Shown piece after piece: positions 16,341 to 24,704 of a DNA stretch of 47,287 nucleotides. Location: NCBI GenBank assembly GCA_025356295.1, contig JANXUJ010000199.1, positions 1-47,287 on the forward strand, written 5' to 3'. A program made the translations under genes and the position numbers. Numbering within the stretch: position 1 is the first letter of the stretch; each line of letters opens with the position of its first letter. This DNA comes from Cyanobacteriota bacterium. GTDB lineage: Bacteria; Cyanobacteriota; Cyanobacteriia; Pseudanabaenales; Pseudanabaenaceae. The notes beneath the pieces are model-generated. The model searched no databases and was not told the origin of the DNA. It saw only the letters and a list, made by a program, of their open reading frames with translations.

Positions 16341-18519
16341 CATCATCGCTATCATCAACAGTTACACCTGTCATGTTGGCATTCTCTAAGTCAGTTCCAC
16401 GCGTATCTGCACCGCGTAAATCTGCCCATTTTAAATCAGCATATTGGAAATTTGCACCGCGTAAATCTGCACCACGCAGATTTGCATGTTGGAAGTTGAC
16501 ATGGCTGCAATTACTGCCATTGAGAGCAACACCACTAAAATCAACTTCCTGCAAATCTGCTTCAGCAAAATAAGCACCGCGCAGATTTAAACCCGCAAAA
16601 TTACGTTGTCCAATTTTGTATTGATCGAGCAATGTATTTGCTTTGACGGATACAAAACTAGCGATCGCTTCGGGATCAGCAAGCTGCAAAGCATGATCGT
16701 AACCTGCATTGACAGAAGTGCGATCGCCTAACTCTTCAATAATCCTTAATACGCCAATTATCTTGCCATGAGGATCATGAACTAGAACAGTAGATATGCT
16801 GATATTAATCCAACTGCCATCACGAATTTGAAAAGCGGTCTGAAAACTGTGAAGAGGCTTGCCAGATAGAGTATCAAGAATCGCAGTTTGTAATTTAATA
16901 GATTGAGATTCAGAAATACTCGGTACAGGATAACCCACCATTGCCGAATTATTCCACGCAAAAAGTCGCTCTGCGGCCTTGTTCCATAACAGTACTTTTC
17001 CATCAGGGCTAATGATATCGATCGCTACAGGTACAGCCTTGATTACCTCTCGCAATAGTTCATTAGTACGTTGTAGATTTGACTCAGCCTCACCTCTCTC
17101 ACTGATATCAATACATACTCCATCAGCAAGGACTATTCCCGAATCAGTTTGATAATAACGAGTGATATTTTGCGCCCACTTTACTTCACCCGAAATAGAA
17201 ATAATCCGAAATTCATGACGGAAAGTGGCAAGTTTGTCGAATCCTGCTTTGATTAAAGCTTTAAATTGATCGAGGTCTTCAGGATAAATCAGATCTAGTA
17301 ACTGGTAAGGATTAGAGGCAATCTGTCTCGGAGAAATACCAACTAAATCAATTAAACCGTCACTAATAAATGGAATAGAAACTCTCCCTTCAGGTGTCAT
17401 TTCTAGACGATAAAGAGTCGCGGGCATACTTGAAGCGATCGCTGCTAATCGAAGCTCACTCTCTTGCAAGGCAGCTTCAGTTCGCTTACGTTCTGTAATG
17501 TCACGCGAGTTAATTACCAACCCCTGCACATTAGAATCTTGCAAAAGATTGCAGCAAACTGACTCCAAATAAATCCAATCGCCACTAATATGTTTGTGAC
17601 GCATCACAATCGGTGCTGACGCTAACAAAGCATCAACAGATTGAGCGAGAAACTCTTGGAAGATTGGTAAGTCTTCAGAATGGATAAACCTAACAAATTT
17701 TTTGCCGACCACATCTTCGGGCATATAGCCTAAAATCTTAAAGAGCGCGGGACTACAGTAATTAATAGTCGTGTCAATATCGAGAATATTTACAACATCT
17801 GAAGAATGTTGCATCATGGCGCGCAGCTTTGCTTCGTTACGCGTAAGATTACGCGAAATACGGCGTTGCTCTTCTCTCTCCACCCTGATTTGTCGATCCA
17901 TGAGGTTGAGTTTGGCATTCATTTCCGCAACTCGAATCTCCAAACGCTGATGTGATTGCTGTAACTTCTCAACTTCTTGTTTACGTTGAGTAATGTCTTG
18001 AATCCACCAACGCATCCCAATCACTCGTCCATCAAGTGGCGCGCGAATACTAATAATTGTGAAGCTAGCATCAAAAGGCTGTCCTGTCGGAAACTGCATC
18101 CGAAAGTCAAAACTTTTAATATTTTGTCCTCTTTGCAGCTGTCCTAGAAGTCGCTGAAACTGCTCTCGATAAGAAGGATAAACAAATTTTTCTAAGTTTT
18201 GACTAATCGGCTGTGAGCCAAACATCAGTGTAGCCGCGCGATTAGCATTCGCGATATCACCATTGGCATCGGTAACAAAGTAGCCATCGGGTGCAAAATC
18301 AAAAAGCTCGCGATATCGGTCTAACTCTCCACCTAGCGATCGCTGACCAATTTCTAATTCTGTTAAGTTGGATTCCAGAATATTTACAGAACTCTCTAAA
18401 GAAAGGTTTTTCGTCTCAATTTCGATAGAAGAAGATGCGGGCAATGCTGCAACTTCCTTGAGCTTTTGCAGTTGCTGAATCGAAGTTTCAATCAATTCGA
18501 GGCAAAGGTGCATTCCCAT
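16321..18519 (-). CDS. Multi-PAS sensor protein with C-terminal pentapeptide repeats
   Basis: The 732-residue protein has an N-terminal helical segment, PAS1 (about 67-178, with a PAC motif before QDITQRKQ), a coiled coil (about 180-225), PAS2 (about 227-345), PAS3 (about 350-475) and PAS4 (about 483-598). After about 40 residues comes a pentapeptide-repeat region (about 638-720) with repeated A(D/N)LRG units. No histidine kinase, GGDEF, EAL, cyclase, phosphatase or DNA-binding domain is visible, so the output must be protein interaction or an unrecognised function. Pentapeptide repeats form a right-handed beta helix. There is no transmembrane segment, so it is probably cytoplasmic. It is transcribed alone and overlaps gcvT tail-to-tail by 20 bases. 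The start may be M1 (18519) or M3 (18513). Confidence 0.85.
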   Translation of the reverse strand: MGMHLCLELIETSIQQLQKLKEVAALPASSSIEIETKNLSLESSVNILESNLTELEIGQRSLGGELDRYRELFDFAPDGYFVTDANGDIANANRAATLMFGSQPISQNLEKFVYPSYREQFQRLLGQLQRGQNIKSFDFRMQFPTGQPFDASFTIISIRAPLDGRVIGMRWWIQDITQRKQEVEKLQQSHQRLEIRVAEMNAKLNLMDRQIRVEREEQRRISRNLTRNEAKLRAMMQHSSDVVNILDIDTTINYCSPALFKILGYMPEDVVGKKFVRFIHSEDLPIFQEFLAQSVDALLASAPIVMRHKHISGDWIYLESVCCNLLQDSNVQGLVINSRDITERKRTEAALQESELRLAAIASSMPATLYRLEMTPEGRVSIPFISDGLIDLVGISPRQIASNPYQLLDLIYPEDLDQFKALIKAGFDKLATFRHEFRIISISGEVKWAQNITRYYQTDSGIVLADGVCIDISERGEAESNLQRTNELLREVIKAVPVAIDIISPDGKVLLWNKAAERLFAWNNSAMVGYPVPSISESQSIKLQTAILDTLSGKPLHSFQTAFQIRDGSWINISISTVLVHDPHGKIIGVLRIIEELGDRTSVNAGYDHALQLADPEAIASFVSVKANTLLDQYKIGQRNFAGLNLRGAYFAEADLQEVDFSGVALNGSNCSHVNFQHANLRGADLRGANFQYADLKWADLRGADTRGTDLENANMTGVTVDDSDDAKGTIA

Positions 18520-18590
18520 ATATTATCCATGCTTTGATCAGCCTTTTAAGACTTATATAGTATAGCAATCGCGATTCTGGTTAGGACATA

Positions 18591-18629
18591 AAAACCAAGA
18601 AGGTGTGAGGCTCACACTTTCTTGGTTTT
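18591..18629. terminator. Strong hairpin between divergent genes
   Basis: The 19-base arms (18591-18609 and 18611-18629) pair with one mismatch. They have AAAACCAAGAA/TTCTTGGTTTT ends and a GTGTGAG/CTCACAC core. It sits between the divergent PAS-sensor and Uma2 genes, about 46 bases before the Uma2 start, so it is not at the 3' end of either. It may attenuate or insulate transcription. Confidence 0.7.
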
Positions 18630-18674
18630 GAGCTATACAATAAAAATAACTAATAAGTTCAGGAGCCAAAGCCA

Positions 18675-19382
18675 ATGGTCAGCCAACTGAGCCAAAAATA
18701 CCTAGCCCAACCCGACATTATTTACCCCGAAAGTGATGGAAAACCGATGGCAGATAATACCAAGCAATTTGAATTAATTGTTGAAATTAAAAAAGGTTTA
18801 GATCTACTTTTCATCAACGATCCTCAAGTCTTTGTGGCTGGGGATCTGTTTTGGTATCCTGTGGAAGGGCAGTCTAAAATCGTCACTGCACCTGATGTAA
18901 TGGTGGCGATTGGTCGTCCTAAAAGAGATAGAGGCTCTTACAAACAATGGGAAGAGGACAATATTGCCCCCCAAGTTGTATTTGAAATTCTCTCGCCCAC
19001 CAATAGCCGTACTGAAATGAGCAAAAAGCTGCTCTTTTTTGAACGCCACGGTGTTGAAGAGTATTATCTCTATGACCCTGAAGAAAATGTCCTTGAAGTT
19101 TGGCAACGAACTTTTGATGGATTATCTCTGATGGATTTTAGTGATAGCTGGACAAGTCCACGTCTTGGCATTCGTCTTGATATCTCTTCAGGTAGACTGC
19201 AACTCTATAACGCTGATGGCACAAAATTCTATTCATATATTGAGGTGAATTTGATGCTAGATCACGAGCGTCAACGTGCCGATCACGAGCGTCAACGTGC
19301 AGACCAAGCTAGTCAGCAACTTGCTGGAATGGAGGCTATGCTCAAACAATATCGCGATCGCTTTGGCGAATTGCCTCAATAA
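18675..19382 (+). CDS. Uma2-family PD-(D/E)XK nuclease-fold protein
   Basis: Uma2 (DUF820) proteins are abundant in cyanobacteria and have a restriction-endonuclease-like fold; their biological role is mostly unknown. The 235-residue protein shows the expected acidic positions APDVMVAIG (D74) and VFEILSPTNS (E104), a following lysine pair (K117/K118), and the conserved YYLYDPE strand. The C-terminus (about 190-230) is a charged coiled coil with two exact copies of the heptad DHERQRA, encoded by a 21-bp tandem duplication. No partner gene is adjacent. A second, broken Uma2 locus lies at 24059-24620. Confidence 0.88.
   Translation: MVSQLSQKYLAQPDIIYPESDGKPMADNTKQFELIVEIKKGLDLLFINDPQVFVAGDLFWYPVEGQSKIVTAPDVMVAIGRPKRDRGSYKQWEEDNIAPQVVFEILSPTNSRTEMSKKLLFFERHGVEEYYLYDPEENVLEVWQRTFDGLSLMDFSDSWTSPRLGIRLDISSGRLQLYNADGTKFYSYIEVNLMLDHERQRADHERQRADQASQQLAGMEAMLKQYRDRFGELPQ
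19260..19301 (+). repeat. 21-bp tandem repeat inside the Uma2 gene
   Basis: Two copies (19260-19280 and 19281-19301) of a unit beginning GATCACGAGCGTCAACGTGC, identical except for the last base. Each encodes one coiled-coil heptad, so a change in copy number keeps the frame and lengthens or shortens the coil. Confidence 0.9.
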
Positions 19383-19412
19383 AATTTGGATATCTTATAG
19401 TTGGATATCTTA

Positions 19413-19442
19413 ATAGACAGACAAGAATCCTTGTCTGTCTAT
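19413..19442. terminator. Bidirectional terminator between Uma2 and the helicase
   Basis: Perfect 13-bp arms (19413-19425 and 19430-19442, ATAGACAGACAAG and complement) around an AATC loop, between two convergent genes. A 12-base direct repeat (TTGGATATCTTA at 19386 and 19401) lies just upstream. There is no long T-run. Confidence 0.7.
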
Positions 19443-19449
19443 AAGATGT

Positions 19450-20862
19450 TTAGCGTAAAGTTATACTTTTACCAACTGGTTTTTTTTGCGGTTTACTAGG
19501 CGCTTTGCTTGGTTCTGACACTGATGAGGGCTTCGCAGGATTACGATCCCGATCGCTATGTCCACCTCGTCTAGGTTGATGCTTTGATTGTCGACCAACT
19601 TGGATTGGTTCAGGCTTGGCACGAGGATCAGGATCAAAACCTTCGATAATTTCTTGCGGTAGCGATCGCTTGATCAACTTCTCGATATCTGACAAAAACT
19701 TGCGCTCATCCACACATACCAACGAGATCGCTTCACCTGACGATCCAGCCCGTCCAGTACGCCCGATCCGATGCACATAGTCTTCGGGTACATTTGGTAA
19801 CTCGTAGTTGACCACATGAGGTAGTTCACTAATATCTAGCCCGCGTGCTGCGATATCAGTTGCAACCAATACTTGCAAACTGCCATCTTTAAACTTACCG
19901 AGAGCGCGAGTACGCGCAGCTTGACTTTTATTGCCATGGATTGCCATCGCCACAATGTCGTCTTGATGCATTTGTTTAACTAAGCGATCGGCTCCATGTT
20001 TGGTGCGTGTAAACACCAACACCTGATACCAATTATGAGTCTTGATTAAATGCGTGAGCAACTCGCGCTTGCGATCACGATCAACAGGAAAAATTCTCTG
20101 GGTGACCAGATCAGCAGTCGCATTCTGAGCCGCAACTTCGACCATCACAGGCTGATTAAGTAAGGTACTCGCAAAGGATTTAATCTCATTGGAAAAAGTC
20201 GCCGAAAACAAAAGATTTTGACGCTGCTTTGGGAGTAGTGCCAGAATTCTCTTGATGTCACGAATAAAGCCCATGTCTAACATGCGATCGGCTTCATCTA
20301 GCACCAAGATTTCAACTTGCGACAAATCCAATCGACCCTGCTGCACATGGTCTAATAACCGACCTGGGGTTGCCACTAATATTTCGACACCACCGCGCAG
20401 GCGATTGATTTGTGGATTGATATTCACGCCGCCATAGATTACCATCGAGGTCAGGGGCAAGTGTCTGCCATAGGTCTGTACGCTTTCTTCGACTTGAGCC
20501 GCTAGTTCACGGGTAGGCGTGAGAATCAAAGCCCGAATCGGAATTTTTCCTGTTGCCGATCGCTTAACGACTTTGTTAGATAGTAAATGTAAAATTGGCA
20601 GGGTGAATCCTGCGGTTTTGCCCGTACCAGTTTGAGCGCCCGCCAACAAATCGCGACCTGAGAGAACAACGGGGATCGCCTGTAACTGAATCGGGGTGGG
20701 ATTGGTATAGCCACGAGCCGCAACAGCACGGACAATTTGCTCAGATAAACCTAGAGCTGAGAAACCCTGTGCCGAGGCGATCGGTGCAGAAGATTTAGTA
20801 AGTACAGATTTAGTCGGTACAGAAGATTTCTTTACAGGAAGGGTAATTGCAGAAGAAGACAT
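19450..20862 (-). CDS. DEAD-box ATP-dependent RNA helicase (RhlE-like)
   Basis: It unwinds RNA duplexes. In cyanobacteria such helicases (for example CrhR) act in redox and cold acclimation and RNA turnover. The 470-residue protein shows the whole motif set: Q motif ([10 protein letters not shown], about 55-64), motif I AQTGTGKT (76-83), PTREL (116-120), DEAD (189-192), SAT (220-222), ARGLD, and [10 protein letters not shown]. The N-terminal ~30 residues are Ser/Lys-rich, and the C-terminal ~70 are basic and disordered ([17 protein letters not shown]). Many cyanobacterial homologues have similar basic tails. A GGAG ribosome-binding site lies five bases before the ATG. The leader upstream contains two hairpins. 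Whether it is the CrhR orthologue is not decided. Confidence 0.93.
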   Translation of the reverse strand: MSSSAITLPVKKSSVPTKSVLTKSSAPIASAQGFSALGLSEQIVRAVAARGYTNPTPIQLQAIPVVLSGRDLLAGAQTGTGKTAGFTLPILHLLSNKVVKRSATGKIPIRALILTPTRELAAQVEESVQTYGRHLPLTSMVIYGGVNINPQINRLRGGVEILVATPGRLLDHVQQGRLDLSQVEILVLDEADRMLDMGFIRDIKRILALLPKQRQNLLFSATFSNEIKSFASTLLNQPVMVEVAAQNATADLVTQRIFPVDRDRKRELLTHLIKTHNWYQVLVFTRTKHGADRLVKQMHQDDIVAMAIHGNKSQAARTRALGKFKDGSLQVLVATDIAARGLDISELPHVVNYELPNVPEDYVHRIGRTGRAGSSGEAISLVCVDERKFLSDIEKLIKRSLPQEIIEGFDPDPRAKPEPIQVGRQSKHQPRRGGHSDRDRNPAKPSSVSEPSKAPSKPQKKPVGKSITLR

Positions 20863-21173
20863 AGAACTCCAAATTTTTTATCGGTCTGTCGCTGTTAGCG
20901 TTGCCATTTGTAGTCATACCAATTCTTAGAGACTTGCGGCATTTCTAAGAATCTAAAACCTTACCCAGAGGGATTTTAAAGCTTCAAAAATAGCTGGGCT
21001 ATTTTTGAAATTGGTGTCAGACGGATCAGAGACAGAAGTATATAATGTGTCAACAGTATCAATAGACTGGGGGCAGACACTGTAGATTTAGATTCTAGCA
21101 GAGGTTCGCGATTTATAGTGAGATCACCAACTTATTCAGAAATTCTAATTGCAAACTCCGAAATCAGTTTTGC
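20863..21173. other. Helicase leader/promoter region with two hairpins
   Basis: 311 bases between the helicase start and the channel stop. It contains two perfect inverted repeats: 20922-20930 with 20944-20952 (9-bp arms, ATTCTTAGA) and 20983-20994 with 20998-21009 (12-bp arms, TTCAAAAATAGC). Both would lie in the helicase mRNA leader if transcription starts further upstream on the minus strand. The second could instead terminate the channel transcript, although no T-run follows it. I cannot fix a promoter. Confidence 0.5.
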
Positions 21174-22082
21174 TTAAATTTCAGTAGTTTCATGAAAATG
21201 TTTGTAATCAAGATACCGATGCCCATCGGTTCCCATATGAATCACATCGACAAAACGGTAATTGAACAGGAGATGTTGTGATGCATACATATGCCGAGCA
21301 TGGAGTGTACCTTCTATCGTCTCATCGACCCCCGTGAGAGACACAAGAACTTGAGCATTTAATCGTTGCATAGTTTCCATTGTGAGGCAGTGTAGTGGAC
21401 TATTTTCATCGATTGTATGCATCACCGTCCATGACAATAGAAAGACAGGAGAATGATCGCGAACTAATTTTAGTTCATGCAACCTTCGCATCATTTGACC
21501 TTCGGCACTAATCTCATCAATCATTAAATAAACGCTCAATTTCGCTTCCAAAATGTTGTTTCGCCGTTCATTGGCGGTGCGAAATATGAGCGTGGGAGTG
21601 CCATTGTAGTCATGAATAGTCGCAACTCGACTAAACATGACACGCGAAGAGGACTTGGCAAATCTTGTAAAGGCAATTCCTGTAATCAAGGCAAATAACA
21701 TCAAGCTAGCGATTGATTCTAATGTGACCAGTAGATTTGCGTAGAGTGTATCTGGATGCATCACGCCGTAGCCAATGGAAGCTAGAGTCTGCACACTAAA
21801 GAAAAAAGCTTCTAAAAACCCTTTATCTATCGTTCCTGCGATCGCATTAGGATCGAGTAGATAGAGAACTGCAAAAACAGCATTGAGAAATATATCAAAG
21901 AGTATCACAATCGCCACAAATCCGATCCAAGGAATCGTTAGCATCAGGTGATATGGATCGCGAAAATATGAATACCAAGAATTTCCACCGACAACCTGAA
22001 TTACTCCCTCACGCTGTTCTAGCTTGATAATCGAACGATCTAGCTTACGTTTAATTCCCATATTGCGGACTGCTTTCTTCAT
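21174..22082 (-). CDS. Prokaryotic inward-rectifier (KirBac-type) potassium channel
   Basis: The 302-residue protein has an N-terminal cytoplasmic slide-helix region, TM1 (about 51-76), a pore helix (about 87-98), the selectivity filter ASIGYG (101-106), TM2 (about 116-141) and a large cytoplasmic IRK beta-sandwich domain (about 145-295) with conserved segments such as GTPTLIFRTANERRNNILEAKLSVYL and LSWTVMHTIDENSPL. KirBac proteins are tetrameric K+ channels whose gating depends on the cytoplasmic domain. The filter has serine where TIGYG/TVGYG is usual. It starts at 22082 or possibly at M8 (22061); neither has a strong ribosome-binding site. It is transcribed alone. Confidence 0.92.
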   Translation of the reverse strand: MKKAVRNMGIKRKLDRSIIKLEQREGVIQVVGGNSWYSYFRDPYHLMLTIPWIGFVAIVILFDIFLNAVFAVLYLLDPNAIAGTIDKGFLEAFFFSVQTLASIGYGVMHPDTLYANLLVTLESIASLMLFALITGIAFTRFAKSSSRVMFSRVATIHDYNGTPTLIFRTANERRNNILEAKLSVYLMIDEISAEGQMMRRLHELKLVRDHSPVFLLSWTVMHTIDENSPLHCLTMETMQRLNAQVLVSLTGVDETIEGTLHARHMYASQHLLFNYRFVDVIHMGTDGHRYLDYKHFHETTEI

Positions 22083-22128
22083 ATATTCATCATGTATTTA
22101 TTAACTTCTTTTTCCTCATGTTAGTATA

Positions 22129-22147
22129 GGCGGCGTTTCACGCCGTC
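22129..22147. repeat. Short GC-rich hairpin between kir and sfsA
   Basis: The 7-bp arms GGCGGCG/CGCCGTC (one mismatch) surround a TTTCA loop in the spacer between two divergent start codons. The core resembles other intergenic hairpins in the window. Confidence 0.55.
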
Positions 22148-22162
22148 CATATCAAACCTAAG

Positions 22163-22876
22163 ATGCTCCAAGTTCACACTTATTCTGATTTACTCACAGG
22201 TCGTCTCGTCAGTCGCTACAAACGCTTTTTTGCTGATATAGAACTAGACAATGGCGAAATAGTCACCACACATTGTGCTAATACTGGTTCAATGACAGGC
22301 GTATGCAAAATTGGCAGCCCTGTTTTGGTTTCTTATCACTCCAATCCTAATCGTAAACTCGCCTATAGTTGGGAAGCAATATACTTAGATGAGCAATGGA
22401 TTGGCATTAATACGAGTCTTCCTAATCGCGTGATTGGGCATATGCTCGATCGCCATTTACTTCCAGAGCTAGAGACATATACAGAAGTTAAGAGCGAAGT
22501 AGTTTACGGAAATGAGAAAAGCCGTATTGATTTCTTGTTGACTGATAGTTCTACTAAAAAAAGAATTTATGTAGAAGTCAAAAATACGACTTGGTGTATT
22601 GGGAATCTTGCGCTATTTCCAGACACGGTGACAACGCGCGGTCAGAAACATTTACGCGAATTGATGTCAGTAATTACAGAAAACACTGCATCGGCTTTAA
22701 TCTTTTTTATCAATCGTGGTGATTGCGATCGCTTCACGGCTGGAGCGCAAGCTGATCCTGAATATGATCGATTGCTAAAAGAGGCGATCGCTAAAGGAGT
22801 AAAAGTATTAGCCTGTCGATTCAAGATTGAGCCAACAAAAATCACATATCTAGGCTTAGCGAATCTAGACTTTTAG
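22163..22876 (+). CDS. sfsA: SfsA-family DNA/RNA nuclease
   Basis: SfsA was first named for an effect on maltose genes in E. coli; the family has an OB-like N-terminal domain and a PD-(D/E)XK nuclease-like C-terminal domain. The 237-residue protein shows the N-terminal LLTGRLVSRYKRFFADIEL segment, HCANTGSM (about 38-45), and the probable active site D123 (SRIDFLL) with E138 and K140 (YVEVKNTT). The FPDTVTTRGQKHLREL segment is also typical. The length matches the family. It is divergent from the channel gene, and no partner is seen. Confidence 0.93.
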   Translation: MLQVHTYSDLLTGRLVSRYKRFFADIELDNGEIVTTHCANTGSMTGVCKIGSPVLVSYHSNPNRKLAYSWEAIYLDEQWIGINTSLPNRVIGHMLDRHLLPELETYTEVKSEVVYGNEKSRIDFLLTDSSTKKRIYVEVKNTTWCIGNLALFPDTVTTRGQKHLRELMSVITENTASALIFFINRGDCDRFTAGAQADPEYDRLLKEAIAKGVKVLACRFKIEPTKITYLGLANLDF

Positions 22877-23188
22877 CAGTTTAGAAAATGTTTCTATTCA
22901 GATTTAAACAAGAAGTTAAACTTATCAGCGATGCCTAGTCATCTATGAAGGTCATGTTGCTTAGAGAAGTTCTTAAAGTACTGGATATCTAGCCTCTAAC
23001 ACCTGATCTACTTATCAAAGTCAACACTACCTCTTAACTTGTTTAGATGTATTCGATGTAGGGAGTCATGATTTAGCAAGAAATTTTTTCGCTGAATGTT
23101 ACAACTTGTGATAGTCTGTCTGGCTGACGGGGTTAATCAAATTAAACCAATAAATAAATCGTTGTTCATATATTGCTCACACAAGGAA
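22877..23188. other. Intergenic region upstream of the small barrel gene
   Basis: About 310 bases with no gene I can support. An in-frame upstream extension of the next gene (from 23096) lacks a ribosome-binding site and would spoil the signal peptide. No hairpin or clear promoter was found. Confidence 0.45.
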
Positions 23189-23713
23189 ATGATCTCAGTG
23201 AAAAATCAAACTAAATTTTTGATCGGCTTGACTGCCTTGTGTTGCATGTCAGCGATCGCCTGTCCTGCGGCAAAAGCTCAACCTGCCTATGGCAGTTATG
23301 TGGGCGTGGGTGCTAGTTTTGGGTTTACTAGCGGCAATCCTAACGCGGGTGAAAGCTCTCGCACTTCGGCAGTAGTTGCGGCTCGCTATAAGTTTTTGGA
23401 ATTTCCTGTTTCTGTACGCACGCAAATTTTGATTGGTAACAGCACCGCTGTTGTCCCCACAGTTTCTTTTGATGTACCGCTAAACTTTGATACAGATGTT
23501 TATATCGGCGCAGGTGTAGCTTTGTCTAACACTGTTGATACAACCCCAGTCGGCAATAAAAATAGCTTTGTGATCCAGCCAGGCATCGATTACACATTAC
23601 CAAATAGCAATCTAGTGCTATTTGGTAATGTTATTTTCGCGTTTGATGCCTATCGCAATTCTTCTGGCACATCGGCAACTTCTTTACAAACTGGCTTAGG
23701 ATTACGTTTTTAG
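23189..23713 (+). CDS. Small outer-membrane beta-barrel-like protein
   Basis: This secreted protein of about 174 residues has a signal peptide (VKNQTKFLIGLTALCCMSAIACPAAKAQ, cleaved after AKA) and a mature domain of alternating strands with SYVGVGASFGF near the start, RYKFLEFPVSVR in the middle and an aromatic C-terminus (GLGLRF), as in outer-membrane barrels. It is clearly paralogous to the product at 30989-31489. Function is unknown. The start is ATG 23189 or GTG 23198; the GTG is better spaced from AAGGA (10 bases) and may be the true one. The ATG at 23096 is rejected. A strong terminator follows. Confidence 0.8.
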   Translation: MISVKNQTKFLIGLTALCCMSAIACPAAKAQPAYGSYVGVGASFGFTSGNPNAGESSRTSAVVAARYKFLEFPVSVRTQILIGNSTAVVPTVSFDVPLNFDTDVYIGAGVALSNTVDTTPVGNKNSFVIQPGIDYTLPNSNLVLFGNVIFAFDAYRNSSGTSATSLQTGLGLRF

Positions 23714-23733
23714 TATGGCGATCGCGATCGCCG

Positions 23734-23762
23734 AAAAAGGGGACGCATAGCGTCCCCTTTTT
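23734..23762 (+). terminator. Rho-independent terminator after the barrel gene
   Basis: Perfect 13-bp arms (23734-23746 and 23750-23762) with a GGGGACGC core, an ATA loop and a T-tract, about 20 bases past the stop codon. Confidence 0.9.
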
Positions 23763-23821
23763 CTTTTGGGCTTTTATCAAATTAAAATGATAATATTCGT
23801 AAAACTGCCATAGGTAAGACG

Positions 23822-24046
23822 ATGAGCGCGCCAACAGTCACAAAAGTCGGAATTAATCCCTCACTGCCAAGTATTCGCCGTATTCATAGCATCATTCGTG
23901 ACAAGAGCGAAGTCGAAATCAAGCTGCTCACAGGCGATCAGTTGCGCGGCAAGATTAGCTGGATTGATGATCAATGTATTTGCATGGATGCATCTGGACA
24001 TAAGGTGATCATCTGGCAACATGCGATCGCATTCATAAAAGGGTAG
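23822..24046 (+). CDS. hfq: Cyanobacterial-type Hfq (Sm-like) protein
   Basis: This 74-residue Sm-like protein is of the divergent cyanobacterial Hfq type. The core LPSIRRIHSIIRDKSEVEIKLLTGDQLRGKISWIDDQCICM and the Sm2-like end HKVIIWQHAIAFIKG match the family in order. Cyanobacterial Hfq has a diverged RNA-binding face; in Synechocystis it is needed for type IV pilus motility through binding the PilB ATPase. The ATG is at 23822. The stop codon lies in a 10-bp tandem duplication that continues into the next, broken gene. An ordinary promoter was not resolved. Confidence 0.87.
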   Translation: MSAPTVTKVGINPSLPSIRRIHSIIRDKSEVEIKLLTGDQLRGKISWIDDQCICMDASGHKVIIWQHAIAFIKG

Positions 24047-24063
24047 CTATGGATAGCTATGGA
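24044..24063 (+). repeat. 10-bp tandem duplication at the hfq stop
   Basis: TAGCTATGGA is repeated exactly at 24044-24053 and 24054-24063. The first copy carries the hfq stop codon. Each copy carries an ATG, in different frames (24049 and 24059); only the second opens the Uma2-like frame. Confidence 0.9.
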
Positions 24064-24620
24064 TAAATATAAAAACCGCACGCTCTCGATCAAGGCTCCT
24101 GAATGGTTATATGTCTCGTCTGTCCAAAAATATGAAACTATCCGCGATCGCCGTAGCTATACACCTAAACTCGAAGGGGCAACACCGACTGTGGTGATGG
24201 AATTTTTGTCTCATAACGATGGCGGCGAATATTCCGTAAAGCAGACTTTCCCATTTGGAAAATGGTTCTTTATATGAACAAATTTTGCGCGTGCCAGTTT
24301 ATGTGATTTTTGAGCCAGATGATGGATTTTTGGAAGTCCATCATCTGCAATCAGAACGCTATGAACTCGCTGAACCAAATGCGGAAGGTCATTTCTGGAT
24401 TGAGTCGATGCATTTGTACTTAGGAGTCTGGCAAGGCAAAAAAGAGCAGCGTAATGACTATTGGTTGCGTTGGTGGGACGAGCTAGGCAATATTTTGCCC
24501 TAGGGCGTTGAGCTTGTGGAACAGGAACGCGATCGCCCTGAACAAGCAATCGCGAAGTCTGAAAAACTCGCTAACTATTTACGAGCGCAGGGTGTTAACC
24601 CAGATGATTTGCCAGATTAG
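24059..24620 (+). pseudogene. Uma2-family gene broken by a frameshift and a nonsense codon
   Basis: The N-terminal part (24059-24277) reads IKAPEWLYVSSVQKYETI, RRSYTPKLEGATPTVVMEFLS, then FPFGKWFF and a stop. The next frame (from about 24273) continues YEQILRVPVYVIFEPDDGFLEVHHL and WLRWWDELGNILP, then meets TAG at 24501, where homologues have a tryptophan before GVELVEQE. The frame then stays open as GVELVEQERDRPEQAIAKSEKLANYLRAQGVNPDDLPD to TAG 24618-24620. One extra base at about 24272 and a TGG-to-TAG change explain both breaks. Joined, the pieces give a Uma2 protein of about 187 residues, slightly short at the N-terminus. Sequencing error could explain one lesion, but hardly both. Confidence 0.85.
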
Positions 24621-24704
24621 CTTTGAGCGCCATTATTTAGTTCGCATTGTGAACTCAGTAAGAAATATTAGTTTTAATTTTAATTTTTTTAATTTTTTTA
24701 GGTT

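Noticed and set aside
23096..23188. N-terminal extension of the first small barrel protein
   Set aside because: It lacks a ribosome-binding site and would place 30 non-hydrophobic residues before the signal peptide.
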